Assembly (NCBI RefSeq): GCF_003335675.1
Contig: NZ_QPHL01000009.1
Span: 1-64,000 of the forward strand
Direction of reading: 5' to 3'
Origin: Winogradskyella sp. KYW1333
GTDB lineage: Bacteria; Bacteroidota; Bacteroidia; Flavobacteriales; Flavobacteriaceae
Length of the DNA stretch: 64,000 nt
The translations under genes and the position numbers were made by a program. The notes beneath the pieces were generated by a model. That model saw only the letters and a program-made list of their open reading frames with translations. It ran no database searches and was not told the origin of the DNA. This document shows positions 54,026 through 62,100 of the stretch, one piece after another. Position 1 is the stretch's first letter. Every line of letters starts with the position of its first letter.

Positions 54026-55204
54026 ATGAGTAATTCGGTTAGTAAAAGATATGCACAAAGAGGTGTTTCGGCATCAAAGGAAGACGTACATAATGCCATA
54101 AAAAATATTGATAAGGGTTTATTTCCAAAGGCTTTTTGTAAGATAGTTCCAGATTACTTAACCAATGATGATAATTATTGTTTAATAATGCATGCAGATG
54201 GCGCAGGAACAAAATCTTCTTTGGCATATTTGTATTGGAAAGAAACTGGAGATATATCAGTATGGAAGGGAATTGCACAGGATGCCCTAATTATGAATAT
54301 TGACGACTTATTGTGCGTTGGTGCTACTGATAATATTATGCTCTCTTCAACAATAGGTAGGAATAAAAATCTAATACCTGGAGAGGTTATTTCTGCAATT
54401 ATAAATGGTACAGAAGAATTAATTGAACATTTAGAGTCTTTTGGAGTGACTATTCATTCAACAGGTGGTGAAACAGCTGATGTAGGTGATTTGGTTAGAA
54501 CTATTATTGTAGATTCTACGGTAACGGCTCGTATGAAAAGAGCAGACGTTATCGATAATGCAAATATTTCAGAAGGAGATGTTATTGTTGGATTAGAATC
54601 TTTTGGGCAAGCCACTTATGAAACAGAATACAATGGTGGAATGGGAAGTAACGGATTGACCTCTGCTAGACATGATGTATTCTCAAAATATTTGGCAGAG
54701 AAATATCCTGAAAGTTTTGATAGTGCAGTTCCAGAAGAATTAATTTATTCTGGTAACACAAAACTTACTGATAACATTGATAATTCACCAATTGATGCAG
54801 GAAAATTAGTATTATCACCAACTAGGACCTATGCGCCAATCGTTAAAAGTATTTTAAACAAATATAGTAGTAAAACTATACATGGTATGATTCATTGCAG
54901 TGGAGGGGCACAAACTAAAATCTTACATTTTATAGACAATCTCCATATCATAAAGGACAATTTATTTAAAGTGCCACCTTTATTTAAATTGATACAAGAA
55001 CAATCCAAAACAGATTGGAAAGAAATGTACCAGGTTTTTAACTGTGGACACAGACTTGAACTTTATATAAAACCTTCAATTGCTGAGGATATTATTGCAA
55101 TTTCCAAATCATTTAACGTTGATGCCAAAATTATAGGAAGAGTGGAGACGTCAAATAAGAAACAACTTACCATACAAAGCGAGTACGGAACCTTTGAGTA
55201 TTAA
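54026..55204 (+). CDS. purM: Phosphoribosylformylglycinamidine cyclo-ligase (AIR synthetase)
   Basis: 392 residues. Closes the imidazole ring in purine synthesis using ATP. MHADGAGTKSSLAYLYW (about 55-71), DALIMNIDDLLCVGA, STGGETADVGDLVRT and the Gly-rich MIHCSGGAQTKI mark the PurM fold. It is the longer Bacteroidota version, with an atypical C-terminal half. First gene of the purM-DUF3078-prfA-pyrF block. Confidence 0.9.
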   Translation: MSNSVSKRYAQRGVSASKEDVHNAIKNIDKGLFPKAFCKIVPDYLTNDDNYCLIMHADGAGTKSSLAYLYWKETGDISVWKGIAQDALIMNIDDLLCVGATDNIMLSSTIGRNKNLIPGEVISAIINGTEELIEHLESFGVTIHSTGGETADVGDLVRTIIVDSTVTARMKRADVIDNANISEGDVIVGLESFGQATYETEYNGGMGSNGLTSARHDVFSKYLAEKYPESFDSAVPEELIYSGNTKLTDNIDNSPIDAGKLVLSPTRTYAPIVKSILNKYSSKTIHGMIHCSGGAQTKILHFIDNLHIIKDNLFKVPPLFKLIQEQSKTDWKEMYQVFNCGHRLELYIKPSIAEDIIAISKSFNVDAKIIGRVETSNKKQLTIQSEYGTFEY

Positions 55205-55208
55205 ACAA

Positions 55209-56210
55209 ATGAAGGACAACAGATATTTAATTTTATTATTTATCCTTAGTATCTCTACCAACTTAATAAATTCTCAACCTGTCTCATTATTTTTAAATCC
55301 CGTTGAAAAGGAAGACCAAGGCTGGACTTTAAATGAGGAAATAGGTTTATATGTCAATCAAGTATCTTTTACTAATTGGAATGCAGGTGGTGCAAATTCA
55401 ATCTCTGCAATTTTCAACGGTAAAGCTGAGGCTAATTTTAAAAATGACAAGTTCTTCTGGAATTCATCTTTGTTGTTGAGGTATGGTATCAATAAACAAG
55501 AAGATGAAGCCTTTAGAAAAACTGATGATGCTATTTCAATAATTTCAAATGTTGGCTTTCAATCAAGACCTGATAGCAACTGGTTTTATTCCATTAGATT
55601 TAGTTTTAATACACAGTTTGCAAATGGATTTAATGATCCAGATGAAGATCCTATTTCACGATTTATGGCACCTGGTTATTTGTTTTTGGGAGCTGGATTT
55701 GAATATGGTAAGGCAATAGAGAAATTGTCACTTTATGTATCTCCATTTACAATGAAAAACACCTTTGTTTTAGATGAAAATTTGGCTAATTCGGGTGCTT
55801 TTGGAGTAAATCCAGCAATTTATGATATGGAGGGTAATCTTTTGAATAAAGGTGATAGAGTAAGGACTGAGTTGGGTATTTTAATAACTAATCAGTATAA
55901 AGAGGAGATTATGGAGAATATTAAGGTTAATAGTTTACTGCGTCTTTATACAGATTACCTTAATAGTTTTGGGAATATTGATTTAGAATGGGAAGTTAAC
56001 TTTGATTTTAAGGTGAACAAATATATAAGTGCAATGTTTGGGTCTCATCTGAGATATGACGATGACATTAAAACAGAAATTGTTCGTAATGAGATTACAA
56101 ATGAGGATATTGTTGTTGAAGGTCCTAGATTACAATGGAAGCAATTACTTGGTATTGGTGTAGTTATTGATTTAGATGAGTTTGTAAGTAATAATAAAAG
56201 TACTAACTGA
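55209..56210 (+). CDS. DUF3078 family secreted/outer-membrane protein
   Basis: 333 residues starting at the ATG five bases after purM; the signal peptide is MKDNRYLILLFILSISTNLI. A TTG start 15 bases upstream would overlap purM. Motifs typical of DUF3078: GLYVNQVSFTNWNAGGANSI (about 44-63) and long amphipathic strands ending in a barrel-like LGIGVVIDLDEF. Probably an outer-membrane protein; function unknown. Its end overlaps the converging ABC ATPase gene by eight bases. Confidence 0.87.
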   Translation: MKDNRYLILLFILSISTNLINSQPVSLFLNPVEKEDQGWTLNEEIGLYVNQVSFTNWNAGGANSISAIFNGKAEANFKNDKFFWNSSLLLRYGINKQEDEAFRKTDDAISIISNVGFQSRPDSNWFYSIRFSFNTQFANGFNDPDEDPISRFMAPGYLFLGAGFEYGKAIEKLSLYVSPFTMKNTFVLDENLANSGAFGVNPAIYDMEGNLLNKGDRVRTELGILITNQYKEEIMENIKVNSLLRLYTDYLNSFGNIDLEWEVNFDFKVNKYISAMFGSHLRYDDDIKTEIVRNEITNEDIVVEGPRLQWKQLLGIGVVIDLDEFVSNNKSTN

Positions 56211-56865
56211 CACTACCTTCATTTAAGTAACTGTAGTCTTCTAAATCAGTTAATTTCTTAATCTGCATTGTTGCACCATTTTTAAGCAGATAGATTGAAT
56301 CAGAAACATCAATGATGTGCTTGTACATATGATCAGTTAGAATGACTATTTTATCTTTTTTCTCCTTATTGATTAACTTTTTTATTCGCTCAACTTGCAA
56401 AGATGACATCTGCGAAAAAGGTTCATCCAATAACACGATTTGGCTTTTAGATTTTAAGATAATATAAGTTTCGATAATACGTCTTTGACCACCGGATAGA
56501 TTATTGATTTTTGAATTTTTTAGAATTTCAAATTCGTCAAAGTTCTTTATGAACTTTTCCCAACTAAGATCATAAGCTTTTAGGACAAAACTAAGTTTCA
56601 TTCCATTCGGAATAAAATTGTATTGCGGTAAAAATTTGGCATATCCAGTTTTGTAAAGTGGTTTCAGTAAAGGCTTACCATTAATCCTTATAAGTTTATA
56701 CTTTGGTTTTAAATCACCAAATGCTATACGCAGTAAACTACTCTTACCGCAGCCATTAGCTCCCAGAATGGTGGTGACCAAACCACTTTCAGCTTTGAGA
56801 TAAATACCACTTAAAATTCGTTTCTTTTTAAAGTAAAGTTCTACATTATCTAATTCAAATTTTAT
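56203..56865 (-). CDS. ABC transporter ATP-binding protein with no standard start codon
   Basis: 220 residues if read from an ATA at 56865. Walker A LGANGCGKSS, Q-loop FLPQYNF, signature NLSGGQRR, Walker B IVLLDEPFSQ and the switch His (TDHMY) are present. The first beta strands (KFELDNVELYFKKKRILSGI) are clearly coding but lie upstream of the first usable codon, a TTG at 56781 that would remove them. The frame is bounded upstream by the stop of the 95-codon gene. ATA initiation, or loss of the original ATG, are both possible. Partner of the membrane protein upstream (inference). Confidence 0.75.
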   Translation of the reverse strand: MKFELDNVELYFKKKRILSGIYLKAESGLVTTILGANGCGKSSLLRIAFGDLKPKYKLIRINGKPLLKPLYKTGYAKFLPQYNFIPNGMKLSFVLKAYDLSWEKFIKNFDEFEILKNSKINNLSGGQRRIIETYIILKSKSQIVLLDEPFSQMSSLQVERIKKLINKEKKDKIVILTDHMYKHIIDVSDSIYLLKNGATMQIKKLTDLEDYSYLNEGSVS

Positions 56866-56871
56866 TTTTAA

Positions 56872-57159
56872 TTAAGTAAACTCACTAAAAACGGTAAGGA
56901 AGATGATGGTTAAGATGCAGTCTACCATAAATACTATAGAAAATAATCGGAATGGTGATATTCCTAAATTTCTAAAAAATATTAGTTTTCTTTTGTTAGG
57001 AGTTTCACTTACATAGTACCATGCAAAAACCGTTAAAAATAATTTAGTAACAATTGCAGGAACCAAATGCGGATTTAAAAATCCGATTAAGGCATTAACT
57101 ACAAAAGACCAAACTACAAACGGTTTGTAAAATGCAAGTATAGCCAGGAAACGATGCAT
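56872..57159 (-). CDS. Small membrane protein paired with the ABC ATPase
   Basis: 95 residues with about three hydrophobic segments (LAILAFYKPFVVWSFVVNAL, LVPAIVTKLFLTVFAWYYV, FSIVFMVDCILTIIFLTVF). No family recognised. It ends six bases before the ATPase reading frame begins, and in the same frame, so the pair looks like a minimal ABC system. Too small for a standard permease; it could be a half-size membrane anchor. Confidence 0.65.
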   Translation of the reverse strand: MHRFLAILAFYKPFVVWSFVVNALIGFLNPHLVPAIVTKLFLTVFAWYYVSETPNKRKLIFFRNLGISPFRLFSIVFMVDCILTIIFLTVFSEFT

Positions 57160-57247
57160 ATAATGATTTAAACGTAAGATTATAGTGTTTTATTTTTTAC
57201 TATTAATATGTCCTTTAATTACAAGGCGAAAAATTCATAAATTATCG

Positions 57248-57255
57248 TATTTTTG
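57248..57255 (+). promoter_or_regulatory. -7 element of prfA
   Basis: TATTTTTG, exact match, 21 bases before the prfA ATG. Confidence 0.55.
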
Positions 57256-57276
57256 AAATTCAATTGTACTAGATAG

Positions 57277-58353
57277 ATGTTAGAGAAAATCCAAATTGTA
57301 AAGCAGCGATTTGATGAGGTAAATGACCTTATAATCCAGCCAGATATTATCGCAGATCAAAAGCGGTATGTCAAGCTTAATAAGGAATACAAAGACTTAA
57401 AAAAAATAGTAGATAAGGGTTTTGTTTATAAAGAGATATTGGGCAATATCTCAGAAGCCGAGGAGATTATTGCTGATGGTTCTGATGAGGAAATGGTAGA
57501 AATGGCTAAAATGCAATTAGAAGAAGCCAAAGAAGCATTACCAGAGATTGAGGAAGAGATAAGATTTTTGCTGATACCAAAGGATCCTGACGATGCTAAA
57601 AATGTAGTTGTTGAGGTAAGGGCTGGTACTGGTGGTGATGAGGCAAGTATTTTTGCAGGAGATTTATTCAGGATGTACTCTAAATACTGCAGTGATAAAG
57701 GTTGGAAAGTTGATGTGGTGAGTCAAAGTGACGGAACATCAGGTGGATTTAAAGAAATTATATTTGAAGTTTCTGGTGAGGATGTTTATGGCACCTTAAA
57801 ATTTGAAGCCGGAGTACATCGTGTGCAGAGGGTTCCTCAAACTGAAACACAAGGACGAGTTCATACTAGTGCAGCGACGGTTATGGTATTACCTGAAGCT
57901 GAGGATATAGATTTTGAATTGGATATGACTGAGGTTAGAATTGAACGTACAACTTCTACTGGACCTGGAGGTCAATCTGTTAATACAACATATTCTGCCA
58001 TAAAGCTTCACCATGAACCTACTGGTATGATTGTAAGTTGCCAAGACCAAAAATCATCACATAAAAACCTCGAAAAAGCATTGAAGGTACTCAGAACTAG
58101 ACTTTATGATTTAGAATTAGAGAAGCAGAGAAAAGCTGATTCAGAAAAACGTAAAAGTATGGTGAGTTCTGGTGATAGGAGTGCTAAAATTAGAACTTAT
58201 AATTATCCACAAGGACGTGTTACTGACCACAGAATTGGGTTAACCTTATATGATCTTTCGAACATTATTAATGGAGATATTCAGAAAATTATAGACGAAT
58301 TAATGCTAGCTGAAAATACTGAGCTATTAAAAGCTAGTGGTGATGTAATTTAA
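57277..58353 (+). CDS. prfA: Peptide chain release factor 1
   Basis: 358 residues. Reads UAA and UAG and releases the chain. The GGQ motif is in [12 protein letters not shown] (about 228-239), with [20 protein letters not shown] and [20 protein letters not shown] upstream; helical N-terminal domain 1-105. Followed by a hairpin and pyrF. Confidence 0.97.
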   Translation: MLEKIQIVKQRFDEVNDLIIQPDIIADQKRYVKLNKEYKDLKKIVDKGFVYKEILGNISEAEEIIADGSDEEMVEMAKMQLEEAKEALPEIEEEIRFLLIPKDPDDAKNVVVEVRAGTGGDEASIFAGDLFRMYSKYCSDKGWKVDVVSQSDGTSGGFKEIIFEVSGEDVYGTLKFEAGVHRVQRVPQTETQGRVHTSAATVMVLPEAEDIDFELDMTEVRIERTTSTGPGGQSVNTTYSAIKLHHEPTGMIVSCQDQKSSHKNLEKALKVLRTRLYDLELEKQRKADSEKRKSMVSSGDRSAKIRTYNYPQGRVTDHRIGLTLYDLSNIINGDIQKIIDELMLAENTELLKASGDVI

Positions 58354-58357
58354 TTTT

Positions 58358-58381
58358 AAGCCTCCGTGAGAGGCTTTTTTA
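58358..58381 (+). terminator. Hairpin between prfA and pyrF
   Basis: Stem AAGCCTC / GAGGCTT with CGTGA loop and T-run. The pyrF ATG begins only five bases later, so it may act as an attenuator or partial terminator. Confidence 0.7.
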
Positions 58382-58385
58382 ATAT

Positions 58386-59201
58386 ATGACAACTACTCAA
58401 TTAATTGAACAAATCCACAAAAAAAGATCTTTCCTATGTATAGGGTTAGACGTGGATTTGAATAAAATTCCAAAGCATTTATTGGCGGAAGATGATCCAA
58501 TATTTGCATTTAATAAAGCTATAATAGATGCGACACATCAGTTGTGTGTTGCCTACAAGCCTAATACGGCATTTTATGAGGCGTATGGTCTAAATGGTTG
58601 GAAAGCTTTAGAAAAGACGATCAATTATTTGAATACTAACTTTCCAGAAATATACACCATTGGTGATGCTAAACGTGGAGATATTGGTAATACGAGTACA
58701 ATGTATGCCAAGGCTTTTTTTGAGGATCTAGGATTTGATAGTGTTACCGTTGCACCTTACATGGGCAAGGATTCTGTCGAACCATTTTTAGCATTTAAAA
58801 ATAAACATACGATTCTACTTGCACTTACTTCTAATAAAGGTGCATTCGATTTTCAAACTGAAATTATGGAAGGAAAAGAATTGTACAAACAAGTTTTGGA
58901 AACTTCAAAAACTTGGACTAATTCTCAAAACTTAATGTATGTAGTTGGAGCAACAAAAACGGAATATTTAGGTGATATACGCAAAATTATTCCAGATAGT
59001 TTTATACTTGTTCCTGGAGTTGGTGCTCAAGGAGGTAATTTACAAGATGTTTGTAAATATGGCATGAATGATCAAGTAGGATTGCTAATTAATTCTTCGC
59101 GAGGTATTATTTATGCGTCCCAGGATCGAGACTTTGCAAAAGCATCAGCAGAAAAAGCAAGTGAATTACAAAGGCAGATGCAAGAAATTTTATCACAATA
59201 A
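58386..59201 (+). CDS. pyrF: Orotidine 5'-phosphate decarboxylase (type 2)
   Basis: 271 residues. Last step of UMP synthesis. The catalytic segment [16 protein letters not shown] (about 96-111) has the Asp-Lys-Asp core. FLCIGLDVD near the start and [11 protein letters not shown] near 215 are the PyrF type 2 hallmarks. The 271-residue length and the [10 protein letters not shown] motif fit the family. Confidence 0.95.
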   Translation: MTTTQLIEQIHKKRSFLCIGLDVDLNKIPKHLLAEDDPIFAFNKAIIDATHQLCVAYKPNTAFYEAYGLNGWKALEKTINYLNTNFPEIYTIGDAKRGDIGNTSTMYAKAFFEDLGFDSVTVAPYMGKDSVEPFLAFKNKHTILLALTSNKGAFDFQTEIMEGKELYKQVLETSKTWTNSQNLMYVVGATKTEYLGDIRKIIPDSFILVPGVGAQGGNLQDVCKYGMNDQVGLLINSSRGIIYASQDRDFAKASAEKASELQRQMQEILSQ

Positions 59202-59228
59202 ATTCTTAGTTGATTTTTGAGAAAAAAT

Positions 59229-59259
59229 AAAAAGTCGATACAAACCGTATCGACTTTTT
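59229..59259 (+). terminator. Strong terminator after pyrF
   Basis: 13-bp perfect stem AAAAAGTCGATAC / GTATCGACTTTTT with an AAACC loop. Confidence 0.9.
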
Positions 59260-59402
59260 AGCTAACTATACTAATCTCTAAAAGACTTATCTAACTCATC
59301 TTTTACTGTACAAAGATCTAAAATTTTATTCTTAAGAATGTTATGCAAATATTAGCATATAATTAAATGTAGTTTAATAACTTATAGTAAACTTTATTAA
59401 TC

Positions 59403-59660
59403 ATAAGGAATTTTACATCAATTTTAATTGTTCTGATTACTATTAATTTTCGATTTGGTCGGGGTAAGTCCTGCGCTTGTTGTACCGAAAAACATTCTGA
59501 GTTTGATTTTTGGATAGGAAATTGGGAAGTTACAGGTCCTAATGGTAAAAAGGTTGGAGACAATATACTTGCCAAAGTAGAAGATAATTGCGTATTACAG
59601 GAAAATTTGACTAGCGCTACACCCGGATACACAGGTACAAGTAATAGTTTTTCTATTTAA
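59403..59660 (+). pseudogene. Truncated secreted protein gene (DUF1579-like)
   Basis: Plus-strand frame from an ATA at 59403: FTSILIVLITINFRFGRGKS, CACCTEKHSEFDFWIGNWEV, then TGPNGKKVGDN ... VLQENLTSATPGYTGTSNSF and an early stop. The FDFWIGNWEVxxPNG and LQENxTSATPGYTGTS motifs belong to a secreted DUF1579-like family (recognised from memory) in which the chain continues for roughly 80 residues more. The start codon is lost (ATG to ATA) and the 3' half is missing; it ends against the decayed DUF4197 gene. Confidence 0.7.
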
Positions 59661-60086
59661 GTATTGTGTCGCTGTATTATCTTCTCCAAGTAAAATATTT
59701 TGGCATCATTAAAAAGTTATGTCTTTTACAGCATTGACAAATATTAGTATCACTTCTTTTACAGTATCTTCAGCGACTCTGTTTATAACTTTCAAACCTT
59801 ATCAAGCAAGATTACCAAAGCCAATTGTTCTCAAAGCAGTATCTACTTTATGAAGTTTTTCAGGTAATAATATTTTAATCAAATCATTCCTATAGAAGCC
59901 ATCTTTCAGCGTTAATTTGGTCACTTGTTTATCAATTATATTATTTAATGCTTCTCTTAATCCAGATGCTATATCTGTATTACTTGAGATACCATCAGAT
60001 TGTGGAAGCTGATTCACGACTTCTTGTTATTCTGCACAAGAAACAAGAGTGAAAATAGATAGTAGTAGCATTATTTGCCTTTTCAT
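59661..60086 (-). pseudogene. Decayed DUF4197 lipoprotein gene
   Basis: Minus strand from ATG at 60086: MKRQIMLLLSIFTLVSCAE, a TAA, then EVVNQLPQSD, DIASGLREALNNIIDKQVTK, LTLKDGFYRNDLIKILLPEK, IGFGNLA, two stops, GLKVINRVAEDTVKEVILIF, VNAVKDITF, two stops, and NILLGEDNTATQYL. This follows a DUF4197 protein in order, with stops in place of normal residues, and breaks off near 59660 where the other pseudogene ends. It has no C-terminal half. The short antisense and in-frame fragments here are not functional genes. Confidence 0.8.
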
Positions 60087-60126
60087 GGATTTAGGTTTTA
60101 TATCTTTAACAAAACTTAGATAATAA

Positions 60127-61086
60127 ATGATGAATGTGTTTGCTAGGACTTTAATATGTTGTTTTTTGTTTGTTTTTAATTGTGAAAATGATAAAACCAA
60201 TAATTCAGTCAAAATTAAAGGTAATTCTTTAAATCAATATATTACGGTATTGGGTATTGCTCAAGATGCAGGTTATCCTCAACTAAACTGTTTTAAAAGT
60301 TGCTGTAAGGCGTATTATGATAATGAAGAAACCAAAAAAATGGTTTCTTGTCTGGGTTTAATCGATACAAATAGTAAAAGTAAATGGCTTTTTGATGCGA
60401 CACCAGACATTGTTGAGCAGACTAAAGTGTTGAGAGACCATGTACAAACAGATCGAATTATAGATGGAATCTTTTTAACCCACGCGCACATAGGACATTA
60501 TACCGGCTTAATTCATTTGGGAAGAGAAGCGCTTGGCGGAAAGAACATTCCGGTTTTCGCCATGCCACGAATGAAAACTTATTTAGAAAAAAATGGTCCT
60601 TGGGGTCAATTAGTAAAGTTAAATAATATTAAGATTAACCAACTCGAAAATGATACAACAATTCACCTCGAAAATTCACTCAAAGTCACACCGTTTTTAG
60701 TACCACATAGAGATGAGTATTCTGAAACGGTTGGTTACAAAATTGATGGCAATAATAAATCGGCACTATATATTCCTGATATTGATAAATGGGAAACTTG
60801 GGAAAGATCGATTATTGAGGAAGTAAAAAAAGTAGATTATGCATTTTTAGACGCTTCGTTCTTTAGAGATGGTGAGTTAGAAAGAGATATGAGTAAAATA
60901 CCACATCCATTCACAACACAGACAACCAGTCTTTTTCAAAATGAATCGAGGGAAACAAAAGCAAAAATTTATTTTATTCATTTTAATCATACCAATCCAA
61001 CTATTAAAGATAATCACCCCTTAAAAGATAGTATCCAAAACCTTGGATTTAATTTTGCAAAACAAGGTGACAATTTTGAATTATAG
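60127..61086 (+). CDS. PqqB-like MBL-fold hydrolase, probable lipoprotein
   Basis: 319 residues. N-terminal lipoprotein-like signal (LICCFLFVFNC, Cys19). The body follows PqqB-type metallo-hydrolases: VLGIAQDAGYPQLNC (about 42-56), THAHIGHYTGLIHLGREALGG (about 119-139; metal ligands as in PqqB rather than HxHxDH), and FLVPHRDEYSETVGY. There are no other PQQ synthesis genes, so a role in PQQ is unlikely; a secreted hydrolase of unknown substrate fits better. Confidence 0.82.
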   Translation: MMNVFARTLICCFLFVFNCENDKTNNSVKIKGNSLNQYITVLGIAQDAGYPQLNCFKSCCKAYYDNEETKKMVSCLGLIDTNSKSKWLFDATPDIVEQTKVLRDHVQTDRIIDGIFLTHAHIGHYTGLIHLGREALGGKNIPVFAMPRMKTYLEKNGPWGQLVKLNNIKINQLENDTTIHLENSLKVTPFLVPHRDEYSETVGYKIDGNNKSALYIPDIDKWETWERSIIEEVKKVDYAFLDASFFRDGELERDMSKIPHPFTTQTTSLFQNESRETKAKIYFIHFNHTNPTIKDNHPLKDSIQNLGFNFAKQGDNFEL

Positions 61087-61101
61087 GAAATATTCAGTGA
61101 A

Positions 61102-61956
61102 CTAAGAAAAAATCACTGTTTTATTATTGAATACCATTACTTTTCTATTAGCATGAAGTTTAATTGCATTAGATAATACGATTTTTTCTAAATCTCTACC
61201 TTTAGCAATAAGGTCGTCAATTGAATGTGTGTGAGAAACATGGGTGACATCTTGTTCAATTATTGGGCCAGCATCTAATTCTTCTGTAATGTAATGACTG
61301 GTAGCGCCAATAATTTTCACCCCTCTTTTAAAAGCCGAATGGTAAGGTTTTGCTCCAACAAACGCTGGTAAAAATGAATGGTGAATGTTAATAATTTTAT
61401 TAGGGAATTTGTTGATTAAAAAGTTAGACACAATTTGCATATAACGCGCGAGCACTATAAAATCAATATTGTATTGTTCTAACAATTCTAATTGTTTCTG
61501 TTCAGCAGTATGTTTATTGTCCTTGGTAACAGGTACATGATAATATGGAATATTAAAACTTTCGGCAATTGGTCTTAAATCATCATGATTGCTTAATATA
61601 AATGGAATCTCTAAAAATAATTCACCAGAGTTGTAACGTCCCAGAATATCATATAGACAATGATCATATTTAGAAACAAACAACGCCATTTTAGGTTTGC
61701 GCTCCGCAGAATAGATACGCCATTTAAGATTGAATTTTTCAGCTAACGATTTGCTGAATGAATATTTAAATTCTTCTATCGAAAATGAGTCTGAAATAAA
61801 CTCACATTCTAACCTCATAAAAAATATGTCTTGCTCTCTATCTACATGCTGATCTATATAGACAATATTCCCATCATTTTTCGCCATGAAATTAGTGACT
61901 GACGCAATAATATTGGGTTGATCCTTACAGTGAATTAATAGCGTTATTTTATTCAT
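61102..61956 (-). CDS. purU: Formyltetrahydrofolate deformylase
   Basis: 284 residues from MNKITLLIHCKDQ (a TTG four codons upstream is less likely). Hydrolyses 10-formyl-THF to formate and THF. N-terminal ACT domain (1-80; CKDQPNIIASVTNFMAKNDG). The formyltransferase-like domain has the catalytic NIHHSFLPAFVGAKPYHSAF (about 194-213), then GATSHY and DAGPIIEQD. Single gene, divergent from the CoA mutase. Confidence 0.94.
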   Translation of the reverse strand: MNKITLLIHCKDQPNIIASVTNFMAKNDGNIVYIDQHVDREQDIFFMRLECEFISDSFSIEEFKYSFSKSLAEKFNLKWRIYSAERKPKMALFVSKYDHCLYDILGRYNSGELFLEIPFILSNHDDLRPIAESFNIPYYHVPVTKDNKHTAEQKQLELLEQYNIDFIVLARYMQIVSNFLINKFPNKIINIHHSFLPAFVGAKPYHSAFKRGVKIIGATSHYITEELDAGPIIEQDVTHVSHTHSIDDLIAKGRDLEKIVLSNAIKLHANRKVMVFNNKTVIFS

Positions 61957-62065
61957 AAAATAGTTCAATCTGACGATTCAAAATTAGTTAAAATACAACC
62001 ATAAGAAGATAAATATTCAATTTTAGATTATTGATAATTTTTAATGTATTTTTTTGAATATTCCG

Positions 62066-62073
62066 TAAATTTG
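62066..62073 (+). promoter_or_regulatory. -7 element of the IcmF-like gene
   Basis: TAAATTTG, exact TAnnTTTG match, 27 bases before the ATG. Confidence 0.5.
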
Positions 62074-62100
62074 CTATTCAAATAAGTCATTTTTTTACGA

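Noticed and set aside
59363-59632. 89-codon minus-strand frame
   Set aside because: Antisense to the DUF1579-like pseudogene, whose plus-strand translation is clearly the meaningful one.
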